DNA of 64,000 bases from Mangrovibacterium diazotrophicum (GTDB taxonomy: Bacteria > Bacteroidota > Bacteroidia > Bacteroidales > Prolixibacteraceae). Made by a program: the position numbers and the translations under genes. The notes under the pieces are model-generated. The model had not been told where the DNA came from. It searched no databases and saw only the letters and a program-made list of their open reading frames with translations. How positions within the stretch are numbered: position 1 is the first letter of the stretch; every line of letters begins with the position of its first letter. Below, in pieces: positions 45,725 to 57,165 of this stretch. The DNA is taken from positions 248,001 to 312,000 of the forward strand of contig NZ_RAPN01000002.1 of assembly GCF_003610535.1 (NCBI RefSeq), given 5' to 3'.

Positions 45725-46192
45725 TTAGAAGAGTGAAGTCACATCCAGGCGCCTGAAATACTGGTAGGCGAATTCGATGTTCTCGATGACAATAGTCGCT
45801 TCCTGGGCGTTGAAATCGGAAATGTCCCATTTCACCGGCCAGGCTTTGATAAAGTTCCATCCCTGAATCGGAATGTGATCTCCGTTGAGCAGGATCACAG
45901 TCATGTCGTGTGGCTCGAAAGCGTAACTCTCCACCGAATCTTTAAACCATTGCATCAGCTGCGATCCGACCAGCATGCCGCGCTTCAACACCAAATTGGG
46001 GTAGCTAACCGGGTTCGGAAGTTTGTGTTTGAAACGGTTCTCCCCGCCTTCATGATATTCTTCCACGGTCACCTCGGCATTGATTCCGGAAACGGATTGA
46101 AAGCCGATATCCGGAATTCCCGGGTACTTGAGCAGCAGCCCTTCGAACCGAACAATGAAATGAAAACCAACCGGTGGATAGAAAAGTGCCAT
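45725..46192 (-). CDS. Tube initiator-type protein (Afp5-like)
   Basis: A 155-residue T4 gp19-like tube protein (FHFIVRFEG, IGFQSVSGINAEVTVEEY, NPVSYPNLVLKRGM). It is longer than the main tube protein and lies next to it towards the baseplate genes, the place of Afp5, which in Afp-type systems joins the first tube ring to the spike complex. Confidence 0.93.
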   Translation of the reverse strand: MALFYPPVGFHFIVRFEGLLLKYPGIPDIGFQSVSGINAEVTVEEYHEGGENRFKHKLPNPVSYPNLVLKRGMLVGSQLMQWFKDSVESYAFEPHDMTVILLNGDHIPIQGWNFIKAWPVKWDISDFNAQEATIVIENIEFAYQYFRRLDVTSLF

Positions 46193-46209
46193 AGTAATTA
46201 AGCTTCGTT

Positions 46210-46644
46210 TTACGAGAATTCAATCGTCAACCCTTCGTGGCAAAGCTCAATGCTTTCGATCGCCACTTCGTTGCCGGTCGAGTTCAGTGACGGCCCGTCA
46301 ACTTTACACGGATAAGCGTCCTTGACCTTCCAGGCAACAACCGGAGCGTGCTCCTCGTTGAGCAGCGAAATTGTCAAATCGCGCCGTTCAATTTTATTAA
46401 GTTTGACTGTGTTTAGCCACTGGAAGAACTCGTTGTCGCCCTGAAAAACACCTCGCTTCAGCGTAATATTTGAATACTGCGGAATGCCAGGCATCTTGGT
46501 TACCTGATATTCGAGTGAGCTACCTTCGCGGTAATCGATATTTTGAAGCTCGACGGTCAACCCGGACACTTCGGTGAAGCCGATTCTGTTTCCACCCCAT
46601 TCAACCTGGAAGTGAAAAACGCTAACTGGATAGTTAATAGCCAT
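46210..46644 (-). CDS. Inner tube protein (Afp1-like)
   Basis: A 144-residue gp19-like tube protein (SVFHFQVEWGG, FTEVSGLTVELQNIDYREG, YSNITLKRGVFQGDNEF). It is the major subunit of the hollow inner tube, stacked as hexameric rings inside the sheath. It follows the second sheath gene by 27 bases. Confidence 0.95.
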   Translation of the reverse strand: MAINYPVSVFHFQVEWGGNRIGFTEVSGLTVELQNIDYREGSSLEYQVTKMPGIPQYSNITLKRGVFQGDNEFFQWLNTVKLNKIERRDLTISLLNEEHAPVVAWKVKDAYPCKVDGPSLNSTGNEVAIESIELCHEGLTIEFS

Positions 46645-46671
46645 ATCGTTTAGTTTTTAAGTATTAAAGTA

Positions 46672-48060
46672 TTAAGATTCCTGCATTTTGTGCGAGAATT
46701 TCAAAATGATGAATTCCGCCGGACGAACAGCAGCCATTCCGATTTCAATAATCATCCGTCCTTCGAGGATGTCGATGGCCGTCATGGTTTCACCCAAGCC
46801 AACTTTCACGAAAAAGGCTTCGTTGGGTTTGGCGCCAGCCAAAGCGCCGTCTCGCCAAAGTGTGGTCAGAAAGTTCTCGATCATCGTCTTGGTTCGCAGC
46901 CAGGTATTTGCGTCATTCGGCTCGAAGACCACAAATTCGGTTGCCTTTTTCACCGATTCCTCAATGAAAATATACAGTCGGCGAACCGGCACGTAGCGCC
47001 ATTCGTTGTCGTTTCCCGCCAACGTTCGTGATCCCCAGACCAGTGTTCCTTTGCCCGCAAATACGCGGATGGCATTGATGGACTTACCGGTTGAAGCATC
47101 TACATTCAGCGCTTCCTGTTCCTGGTGCGTAATCTTGGTAACCGGACCAACAACCGACCGCACACCCACATTGGCAGGCGCTTTCCACACACCGCGATCC
47201 CGGTCAACGCGAGCGTAAATTCCGGCTACTGCTCCGCAGGGAGAAAGCACAACGCGTTTCTTGGCAATCTCGGCCAAAATGGTTCGGTACAAACTAGGCT
47301 CACTAGAAGCGAGCGTTGCCAGGCTTGTACCGGTCAAATCAGCGATGGCACCACCACCAGTTTGATTGTGTGTATTAATCTCGACCGCAGTCTCGTCAAA
47401 TCCGTAATTCAATGTGGTTTCGAGGAAGGGATAATAGGAAGCTCCATACTTCAGGTAGTCGTTACCAAGTGATCCGCGATAAGCTGTTGCATCGTCGCCG
47501 TACATATCAGCAATCGTAAAGCGATCCTGTAGTTTGTTGCAATGGGTCAGCGACGCCTGGATGACCTGCCCGTATTCGCCGACATTACCCAGCGAAACGG
47601 CATCAGGAAAAACCAACAACGTAGGTTCGTCCACCGTTTCCAGCAATGCAATACGATCACTGAGAACCGATTGCGACACACCCGACGAATAATCGCCAAC
47701 CGACAGGATGTAACAATCTCCGCCACCGTTATTGAAAAACATTTGCAGCTGGTAGTACATCTTGAATTCAGAAACCGAAGGAACAGCAACTGTCACCGAA
47801 CGGTCGGTCACTTCGTTGCTTGAATTGACTGTGTCGTTCAGCGTAACCACGATGTCCTCGTTGTTGGGGCCGCCAAATATTTCGGCATATTCCAACAGCG
47901 AAGAAATTCGGATTGCCTTTCCGGTCACCCCAACACCATCCTGCACAGCCACCGCCGTGTAACCGATGAAGGCCGGTATCGCCGTTTCAACCCCGGCGAC
48001 AGACGCCGGTAAAGTGGAAATCTCTTCGATATAAACTCCCGGAGTTTTATAAATTGCCAT
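46672..48060 (-). CDS. Contractile sheath protein, short form (462 residues)
   Basis: A sheath protein of normal length. The N-terminus KTPGVYIEEI gives the linker strand that joins neighbours, the middle has RDRGVWKAPANV, and the C-terminal half ends AEFIILKFSHKMQES. The last 170 residues are nearly the same as those of the longer sheath protein upstream, showing a tandem duplication. On firing, the sheath shortens and drives the tube through the target envelope. Confidence 0.96.
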   Translation of the reverse strand: MAIYKTPGVYIEEISTLPASVAGVETAIPAFIGYTAVAVQDGVGVTGKAIRISSLLEYAEIFGGPNNEDIVVTLNDTVNSSNEVTDRSVTVAVPSVSEFKMYYQLQMFFNNGGGDCYILSVGDYSSGVSQSVLSDRIALLETVDEPTLLVFPDAVSLGNVGEYGQVIQASLTHCNKLQDRFTIADMYGDDATAYRGSLGNDYLKYGASYYPFLETTLNYGFDETAVEINTHNQTGGGAIADLTGTSLATLASSEPSLYRTILAEIAKKRVVLSPCGAVAGIYARVDRDRGVWKAPANVGVRSVVGPVTKITHQEQEALNVDASTGKSINAIRVFAGKGTLVWGSRTLAGNDNEWRYVPVRRLYIFIEESVKKATEFVVFEPNDANTWLRTKTMIENFLTTLWRDGALAGAKPNEAFFVKVGLGETMTAIDILEGRMIIEIGMAAVRPAEFIILKFSHKMQES

Positions 48061-48092
48061 AAGTCTGATTTTTTAGATTATCGTGATTCGTG

Positions 48093-49856
48093 TTAGGATT
48101 CCTGAAGTTTGTGCGAGAATTTCAGGATAATAAATTCGGCCGGTCGAACTGCAGCCATGCCGATCTCAATGTTCATGCGGCCTTCCAGAATGTCGAGTGC
48201 GGTCATCGTTTCACCAAGGCCAACTTTCACGAAGAAGGCTTCTTCGGGTTTGGCACCGGCTAAAGCACCATCGCGCCACAAACCGGACAGGAAGTTTTCG
48301 ATCATCGTTTTAGTTCGAAGCCAGGTTTTCGCGTCATTTGGTTCGAAGACCACGAACTCGGTTGCTTTTTTCACCGACTCCTCCACAAAAATGAAAAACC
48401 GCCGAACAGGAACGTAGCGCCACTCATTATCGTTGCCCGCCAGCGTTCGTGCCCCCCAAACGATGATTCCTTTTCCTGAAAAATTACGAATGACATTGAT
48501 CGACTTGCCGGAAGTGGCATCCACATTCAGGTTCATCTGCTGCTCGTTGGTCACCAAAACCGTTGGATTTTTCACCATTCGCAGACTGACATTTGCCGGC
48601 GCCTTCCAGACCCCGCGATTGTTATCGACTCGTGCGTACACTCCGGCCATCGTTGCTGATGGATAGAGGGTTATTTCAAATTTCTTTTTAATGGTTTTGA
48701 CAATGTTGTTGTAGAGCGTTTTATCCGCTGTTAGTCCATCCGATCCGCCAGCCAGCGTCGCACCTGAAAGGGTTATTCCGTTACCAGTGCCACTATCCGT
48801 GTAAACCAAAGCAATGCTGTTTCCGGCGTCACCTGATGTTGCCGTAATGGTGATCACATTGGCTGCAACCTCCGCGGTGTAATCCGCATCGCCCAAGACA
48901 ACAATCGCTGCGTGGATGGACGCTGCCGCATCGTCGTTGGAAGCCCCGGCTTGCCAATCCAGTGCGGCTCCTTCTGTTATTGCCTGTCCGTTAATCGTGA
49001 TGATATCGTCAGCCAGTACATTAAAATCAGTGACGGTAATTGTTCCGGTTGCAGCAACAGCAGCAGCACCTCCGACCAAAACATCGGCCAAAGTATTTCC
49101 ACCGGTAAAGGTTCCTCCGGTCCGACTGTCTGTGACCGCCACACCCGAGTTTTCGAAGTTTAGACTTATTGTTGTTTTCAGCGACGGATAATACGAAGCT
49201 CCGTATTTCAGGTAATCAGGCCCAACATCAGCCCGAAATCCAATTCCGTCGGCATCAGCTGTTCCTCCCAATACGGACACATCCATAATGGCAAAGCGAT
49301 CCTGCAACTTGTTACACTGCGTCAGCATATCGTCGTTGATGGTTTTCCGGTTCGAAGGGCTCAACACAACTGCTTCCGGCACAACCAACAAGGTTACTTC
49401 GTCTTCCTTTTCAACAGCGGTCACGCCTGCCTGCAACTCGCCCACGCTCACCAAAGTGCCCGGATCAGCCGGTACCGGCAAGGCCGCGTAAGTGCCAACC
49501 GATACGATATAGCAAGGCCCACCGCCGTTGGCAAAATACATTTGAAGGTTATAGTAAAGCGTATAAGGCGACAAAGCCGTTGCCGCCGCAACAGCAATCG
49601 TCGTATTTGCTTCTGTTACATCAGGGCCTGTGAGTGTAGCGACCAAACTTTCATCGAAAGCTCCGCCAAAGATCTCTTCAAACTCGAGCATCGAAGTAAC
49701 ACGAACCGGTTTATTTGCCGGCAGCGTTTCCCCGTCCTTCTCGCGTTTTTCCGTGTAACCGATGAATGCGGGAATCGCCGTGGCGACCGGAGCTACCGAA
49801 GCCGGTAACTTCGATATTTCTTCAACATATACACCGGGTGTTTTGTAAATGGCCAT
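48093..49856 (-). CDS. Contractile sheath protein, long form with inserted beta-rich domain (587 residues)
   Basis: A second sheath protein with the same N-terminal (KTPGVYVEEI) and C-terminal (AEFIILKFSHKLQES) parts. Compared with the short form it carries about 105 extra residues (roughly 265-372) made of a beta-rich module: GTITVTDFNVLADDIITING ... NVITITATSGDAGNSIALVY ... ITLSGATLAGGSDG. The position of the insert puts it in the outer domain of the sheath, where it would show on the particle surface. The same kind of module is found in the unknown protein encoded next upstream. Confidence 0.94.
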   Translation of the reverse strand: MAIYKTPGVYVEEISKLPASVAPVATAIPAFIGYTEKREKDGETLPANKPVRVTSMLEFEEIFGGAFDESLVATLTGPDVTEANTTIAVAAATALSPYTLYYNLQMYFANGGGPCYIVSVGTYAALPVPADPGTLVSVGELQAGVTAVEKEDEVTLLVVPEAVVLSPSNRKTINDDMLTQCNKLQDRFAIMDVSVLGGTADADGIGFRADVGPDYLKYGASYYPSLKTTISLNFENSGVAVTDSRTGGTFTGGNTLADVLVGGAAAVAATGTITVTDFNVLADDIITINGQAITEGAALDWQAGASNDDAAASIHAAIVVLGDADYTAEVAANVITITATSGDAGNSIALVYTDSGTGNGITLSGATLAGGSDGLTADKTLYNNIVKTIKKKFEITLYPSATMAGVYARVDNNRGVWKAPANVSLRMVKNPTVLVTNEQQMNLNVDATSGKSINVIRNFSGKGIIVWGARTLAGNDNEWRYVPVRRFFIFVEESVKKATEFVVFEPNDAKTWLRTKTMIENFLSGLWRDGALAGAKPEEAFFVKVGLGETMTALDILEGRMNIEIGMAAVRPAEFIILKFSHKLQES

Positions 49857-49890
49857 AATCGTTCGCTTTAATTATTTTATTTCATCTGTT

Positions 49891-51330
49891 TTATATGTAG
49901 AGGTAGACTTCTGATTCGGGATTGCCGCTGACCTGCTTCATTGCGCCACCAGGAGCAGGATTTGGCAGATTGGCTACGAGTATTTGATTTCCGGGTGCTC
50001 TCCGAAGCTGAAGACTGGTTTTAGGTATTTCGAAAAAAGGAATTCCCTGGGTCGACTGAAATACCAGGGCCTGCTGGTCGTTAACCTGAATATCATATTT
50101 CAATACCGAGGCTGAGGCATTTACAGCTCCGGTTCCATTGATCGCCAAACGCAAAGAATTAGCTGTATCCGCAGGCGATGCCCCCTTCGTAAAATCAGTT
50201 CCTTCAGTGAAATCAGTTCCTTCAATTGAAATTGTATACCCTGTTGCGGCATTGTTCACAATCGTAATTGTGCCGGTTGCAGCTACTCCTGTTTGACCGC
50301 CGGACAAACTTTCGCCGGACAAAATAACAGCAGGAAACTCTTCCACTCCGCTGTAACTCATACCTATTGAATTTCCTGCTGGTCCTGTTGCATCAGCTGC
50401 AATTTTCAGGCTTGCGTAAGCACGGCTAAATTGATTTATGCTGTAAGGGGTTCCCGTAGTGGCCCCGTTGTCGTTTATTGAAATGGTATCGGAATTGAAA
50501 TCGATGTTCGAGCATTTGTTGACCACAAAATATTTCCACACGGTGCTGGCACGCCGAAACTGTAGCCGATATTCCTCCGTCGGCCCATACAGATGCCCGC
50601 TTCCGGTTTCGTAGACCAGTTCGACCACACCCAAAATCTGCTGCCGGGCCAAACTGTCATCCACATAAATTTTTTCCTGCAACAGCGTCGTTGTTCCGGC
50701 CTGATCCAAAACTGTAATTGTATATCTGCCACTGATCTTGCTTCTCAAATCAACTTGAACGTTAAATTCATTAACCGAAGAAATCGTCAAATTCAGCGTA
50801 ATAGGAAAAGGAACGCCGTCGGTGTCCTTCCCAACAGAAACGGGTGTACCTGCCGAATCGGTAACCTGAAATTTGACCACTGCCGGATTTCCGCTGACCC
50901 GAAAGGCGTAAGTAAATAGCTTGGCCCGAAGCGAATCCAGTAGACTGTGCCCGATGATCTCAGGATTGGCTGAATTCGACGAAGCTGCCACCGGCGAGTT
51001 TGTCAGGTAAAGGATTTTGCCGGAACTGTATTTTCGGCCGGGCGATTCATCCAATTGGGTCAAATTCAGGAAAGCAGGCAAATTAGTACATCTCAATGCA
51101 AATACGAAATGCTGATTCCCGGGCAACTCAACCAGAGGAGAAATACCATCTTCTACAGCCCGGTACAAAACAGTAATCCCGTGCGGAAGCCGCTTGAACA
51201 GCATCTTACCATTTTGCAGCAATCGCGCTGTTTCAGCCGTCGGGTCCAGGCGCACAAAACGATCCTGCCCGTCTTTGAAATATTCGTGCGCTACGTTTAG
51301 GTTGAAAAGTCGATGGTAGTTAATGTTCAT
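49891..51330 (-). CDS. Unknown eCIS protein with surface-type beta modules
   Basis: A 479-residue protein with no signal peptide, located between the cap-type gene and the first sheath gene. The first 270 residues look like beta-sandwich folds and are not recognised. Residues about 275-430 hold two copies, one partial, of the module in the long sheath protein (AGNSIGMSYSG ... ILSGESLSGGQTG, then GTITIVNNAATGYTISIEG). Its ATG overlaps the stop codon of the cap gene (ATGA). It could be a cap adaptor, a sheath decoration or a surface protein; none of these is shown. Confidence 0.8.
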   Translation of the reverse strand: MNINYHRLFNLNVAHEYFKDGQDRFVRLDPTAETARLLQNGKMLFKRLPHGITVLYRAVEDGISPLVELPGNQHFVFALRCTNLPAFLNLTQLDESPGRKYSSGKILYLTNSPVAASSNSANPEIIGHSLLDSLRAKLFTYAFRVSGNPAVVKFQVTDSAGTPVSVGKDTDGVPFPITLNLTISSVNEFNVQVDLRSKISGRYTITVLDQAGTTTLLQEKIYVDDSLARQQILGVVELVYETGSGHLYGPTEEYRLQFRRASTVWKYFVVNKCSNIDFNSDTISINDNGATTGTPYSINQFSRAYASLKIAADATGPAGNSIGMSYSGVEEFPAVILSGESLSGGQTGVAATGTITIVNNAATGYTISIEGTDFTEGTDFTKGASPADTANSLRLAINGTGAVNASASVLKYDIQVNDQQALVFQSTQGIPFFEIPKTSLQLRRAPGNQILVANLPNPAPGGAMKQVSGNPESEVYLYI

Positions 51331-51941
51331 TGGCTCTTGGTTTTACTATCGATACGAATATGCTCGATTGGAGCCGCAATGCCCGAAACTTGTCGTTCCT
51401 GGAAGGAAACGATCTTCAGTTTGTAGAGTACCGAGGGCAGATATTTTGCCCCAACCACAGTCCAGAAGTTGTAGAGTTGTTCAAAGGAATAGGAATACAA
51501 TTCGATCACCAGACGTCGGAGATTGGGATCGTAATCAGCCAAAGCCGGCGAATTTTCCTGTGTGAAAACATTCTTTGCCTGGAAAAATGAAATGACAAAC
51601 GAAAGCTGTTTCAAGCCCTCAACGTAATCGTCGGAAGAATCATTTGCCTTCTTGTCCTGGAAATTGGCAGAAATCAACACGTAAAGATTCAGCTTGATTT
51701 CCGGATTCAGGTATTCAACATTCCCGGAGTTATTAACCAGTGAATTTCGTTGGTCTTTGTAAACCCGCTCCTCTTCAATATTAATTAACGACACCCCAAG
51801 CGACTTGTCCGGGATAATTACCCCGTTACTCTCCGTGGCCACGCTCGTTAAAAATACCCGGTCAACGCCCGGCGTACCGGTGCGCAGTTGGAGGTATTGA
51901 TTCAATTCGTTGGTAATAAAAGAAAGCGCTGTGTGTATCAT
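51327..51941 (-). CDS. DUF4255/Pvc16-type cap (tube terminator) protein, first gene of the eCIS operon
   Basis: A 204-residue protein of the Pvc16 N-terminal (DUF4255) family: IHTALSFITNELNQYLQLR, then VSLINIEEERVYKD and the conserved PEIKLNLYVLISANF and DPNLRRLVIELYSYSFEQLYNFW. In Afp and PVC this protein caps the tube end far from the baseplate. The ATG at 51941 fits the family start and is preferred over an ATG 48 bases upstream. Being the first of 22 co-directed genes, its promoter region controls the operon. Confidence 0.92.
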   Translation of the reverse strand: MIHTALSFITNELNQYLQLRTGTPGVDRVFLTSVATESNGVIIPDKSLGVSLINIEEERVYKDQRNSLVNNSGNVEYLNPEIKLNLYVLISANFQDKKANDSSDDYVEGLKQLSFVISFFQAKNVFTQENSPALADYDPNLRRLVIELYSYSFEQLYNFWTVVGAKYLPSVLYKLKIVSFQERQVSGIAAPIEHIRIDSKTKSQ

Positions 51942-54362
<2,421 letters not shown>

Positions 54363-54483
54363 GCCTTCAGCGATTGGCTGAACAAAAAATACAGAGAAAT
54401 CGAATGTGATTTCCGGTTATCAAAACTTGTGGATTTTTCGAATTTGATTACCAACGACCGGACGTTAATCACAAACAAATTCT

Positions 54484-54491
54484 TATTTTTG
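54484..54491 (+). promoter_or_regulatory. Bacteroidota -7 promoter element
   Basis: TATTTTTG matches TAnnTTTG, 11 bases before the ATG at 54503. No clear -33 element. Confidence 0.4.
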
Positions 54492-54502
54492 CGCACGTTT
54501 AT

Positions 54503-54991
54503 ATGGGATTAAAAAAGAGAGTAGTTTATTGGCAGCTTGGTCGCCTGGTAAAATCCAGACGACGCACCAAGAAATTCGTCAACCTGAACCACGCGCAAAA
54601 CGTGGGAATAATTTGGAACGAGAATGATCGGGCTGCGTACGAAATGCTGAAGAAATATCTGAGCGACCATAAGATCCAGTGTAAAGAAATTTGCTATTCA
54701 ACGGATCAGCGCGAGATTACTTTCAGCCCAAAAGATTTTACGTTCTTTGGTAAATCCAAAAAACCGGCTGTTGACGAATTTATCAACGAACGATTTGATT
54801 TGCTGCTTGATATCAGTTTGGCCGACAGCTTGGCTGTTCAAATTGTTCGGGCGCTTTCGCTAGCATCGTTTAAAGCCGGATGGAGTTTAGCGACTCCCAA
54901 TTATTTCGATTTCAGTGTCGATGTCAGCCAACGCCGAGATGCGTATTTTCTGGCCGAGCAACTGATTCATTATTTAAATGAAATAAAATAA
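54503..54991 (+). CDS. DUF6913-type hypothetical protein
   Basis: A 162-residue cytosolic protein. The pattern (a basic N-terminus, NVGIIWNENDR, LLLDISLADSLAVQIVRALS, KAGWSL) fits the Bacteroidota-specific DUF6913 family. No function is known. It lies 10 bases before dapA and is probably co-transcribed with it, a linkage that is common in this phylum. Confidence 0.8.
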   Translation: MGLKKRVVYWQLGRLVKSRRRTKKFVNLNHAQNVGIIWNENDRAAYEMLKKYLSDHKIQCKEICYSTDQREITFSPKDFTFFGKSKKPAVDEFINERFDLLLDISLADSLAVQIVRALSLASFKAGWSLATPNYFDFSVDVSQRRDAYFLAEQLIHYLNEIK

Positions 54992-55001
54992 AAAACATAG
55001 C

Positions 55002-55883
55002 ATGACACACCTTTTTAAAGGCGCAGGGGTTGCATTGATCACCCCGTTTAAAAATGATCTTTCGATTGATTTCAATGCCCTCGAGACCTTGGTTGAAGAG
55101 CAAATCAAAGGCGGAATGGACTACCTGGTTGCTTTGGGCACAACTGCAGAAACACCGACTTTAACTGCCGACGAGCAAAAAGAAGTAATCAGCTGCATCA
55201 AATCGAAGGTTAACAAGCGCGTGCCTGTCATGTTGGGTTTGGGCGGAAACGATCCATATAAAGTCATCAAGACCATCAACGACACCGACTTTGACGGCAT
55301 CGACGGGATTCTTTCAGTGACACCTTATTACAATCGCCCTGCACAAGCGGGCTTGATTGAACATTATAAACTGATCGCCAACGCCTGCCCGGTACCGGTT
55401 GTATTGTACAACGTGCCATCGCGCACCGGCGTAAATATGGAATCGACAACTTCGGTGGCCATCGCCAAGGCTTGCCCGAACGTAATCGCCGTGAAAGAAG
55501 CATCGGGTGAATCGTCTCAGGTTGCCAAAATGGTGAAACACGGACCGGATCATTTTGCCGTGATCTCGGGCGACGATGTGTTGGCGCTGCCAATCATTGC
55601 TGTTGGTGGAATTGGCGTGATCTCGGTGATTGCAAATGCTCTTCCAAAACAATTGTCGGACCTGATTCATTTTGCACTCGACGGAAAATACAACGAGGCC
55701 CGCGAACTGCACCTCAAACTGGTCGATCTGTTCAAACTGCTGTTCCGCGAAGGAAACCCGGCCGGAATTAAAGCATTGATGGAAATTTTGGGCCAGGCCA
55801 ACAGCAATGTTCGCCTACCACTTTTCGAGGCCAGCGCCGAATTGCGTAAAGATTTGGAAGACGAACTGAAACGGATATTATAG
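55002..55883 (+). CDS. dapA: 4-hydroxy-tetrahydrodipicolinate synthase
   Basis: DapA, 293 residues, condenses pyruvate with aspartate semialdehyde in lysine and diaminopimelate synthesis. It shows GTTAETPTL (T47/T48 region), Y136 in YNVPSRTG, and Schiff-base K165 in VIAVKEASGE. Length is normal. A hairpin terminator follows about 30 bases after the stop codon. Confidence 0.98.
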   Translation: MTHLFKGAGVALITPFKNDLSIDFNALETLVEEQIKGGMDYLVALGTTAETPTLTADEQKEVISCIKSKVNKRVPVMLGLGGNDPYKVIKTINDTDFDGIDGILSVTPYYNRPAQAGLIEHYKLIANACPVPVVLYNVPSRTGVNMESTTSVAIAKACPNVIAVKEASGESSQVAKMVKHGPDHFAVISGDDVLALPIIAVGGIGVISVIANALPKQLSDLIHFALDGKYNEARELHLKLVDLFKLLFREGNPAGIKALMEILGQANSNVRLPLFEASAELRKDLEDELKRIL

Positions 55884-55913
55884 TCCTCAGCTGATCACGA
55901 TTTATTGACGAGA

Positions 55914-55955
55914 CCATTGAAATCAGCTGCATTTTCAGCTGGATTCAATGGTTTT
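55914..55955 (+). terminator. Terminator after dapA
   Basis: CCATTGAAATCAGCTG pairs with CAGCTGGATTCAATGG with a small mismatch, then a TTTT run. Confidence 0.8.
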
Positions 55956-56002
55956 CTGTTATCTGTTTTTTTATTTGCTAATTTCGAATACTGTTAATTT
56001 AA

Positions 56003-57160
56003 ATGATATCAACCATGAAAGTTGAATTTCCGGAAATCCCATCTCCTTGTTTCGTGTTGGAAGAAAACCTATTGCGTAAAAACCTGGAACTGATTCAATC
56101 CGTTTCAAAGCGTGCGGGTGTCGAAATCATTCTGGCTTTCAAAGGATTTGCCATGTGGAGCGCGTTCCCGATTGTTCGCGAATACATCAGCGGGGCAACT
56201 GCCAGTTCACTGCACGAAGCCAAACTTTGTTTCGAGGAGATGAAAACGGAGGCACATACTTATGCCCCTGTTTACGACATGGAGACTTTCCCGGAGATCA
56301 TCCAACTTTCGAGCCACATTACTTTCAACTCGCTGAGTCAGTACGAGCGTTTTTACCCAATGATCCAGAAATCGGGCAAGAAAATATCGGTTGCCCTGCG
56401 TGTCAATCCGGAGTTCTCGGAAGTAGAGACTGAATTGTACAATCCCTGTGCGCCCGGCTCTCGTCTTGGCGTTATTGCCGAGCAAATTGGCGACAACTTA
56501 CCGGAAGGTATTGATGGCTTGCACTTCCACACCCTTTGCGAATCGTATTCAACCGATTTGGAAAAAACATTGATGGCAGTTGAAGAGAAGTTCGGCAAAT
56601 TTCTGAAACAAGTGAAGTGGCTTAACATGGGTGGCGGCCACCTGATGACCCGCAAAGGCTACAATGTAGAACACCTAATTGAATTGCTGAAAGGCCTTCA
56701 AACTCGCTATCCGAACCTGCACATCATCATGGAACCGGGAAGCGCTTTTGCATGGGAAACCGGTTTCCTGAAAGCTTCGGTTTTAGATTTGGTAGAAAAC
56801 AAAGGAATCAAAACTGCCATGGTGAATGTGTCGTTCGCAGCACACATGCCCGATTGCCTGGAAATGCCTTACCAGCCCCGCATCCGGAATTCGGTGTTTG
56901 GCCCGGTTAGCGGCAAACCAACTTACCGCATGGGTGGCAATACCTGCCTGAGTGGCGATTATTACGGCTATTGGTCGTTTGAAGATGAACTGGAAATTGG
57001 CGACGATTTGATTCTGGAAGACATGATCCATTACACGATGGTGAAAACCACTTTCTTCAACGGGGTTCAGCATCCGTCCATCGGCATGATTAAATCGAAT
57101 GGCGAATTTCAATTGATCCGTAAATTCGGCTACGAAGACTACAAGGGGAAACTTAGTTAG
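56003..57160 (+). CDS. nspC: Carboxynorspermidine decarboxylase
   Basis: NspC, 385 residues, a PLP fold-type III decarboxylase that makes norspermidine or spermidine from the carboxy-form in the alternative polyamine pathway. Visible: PSPCFVLEENLL, PLP-lysine K47 in ILAFKGFAMW, GLHFHTLCES, the MGGGH phosphate loop, EPGSAFAW, and the active-site GGNTCLSGDYYG. A second ATG four codons in (56015) is equally possible as start. The partner dehydrogenase is not in the window. Confidence 0.94.
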   Translation: MISTMKVEFPEIPSPCFVLEENLLRKNLELIQSVSKRAGVEIILAFKGFAMWSAFPIVREYISGATASSLHEAKLCFEEMKTEAHTYAPVYDMETFPEIIQLSSHITFNSLSQYERFYPMIQKSGKKISVALRVNPEFSEVETELYNPCAPGSRLGVIAEQIGDNLPEGIDGLHFHTLCESYSTDLEKTLMAVEEKFGKFLKQVKWLNMGGGHLMTRKGYNVEHLIELLKGLQTRYPNLHIIMEPGSAFAWETGFLKASVLDLVENKGIKTAMVNVSFAAHMPDCLEMPYQPRIRNSVFGPVSGKPTYRMGGNTCLSGDYYGYWSFEDELEIGDDLILEDMIHYTMVKTTFFNGVQHPSIGMIKSNGEFQLIRKFGYEDYKGKLS

Positions 57161-57165
57161 GAAAT

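Noticed and set aside
18693-51941. A contractile prophage or T6SS in place of an eCIS
   Set aside because: No capsid, terminase, portal, integrase or lysis genes are seen, nor TssJ/L/M; the AAA+ ATPase, DUF4157, DUF5908 and Pvc16-type genes fit eCIS.
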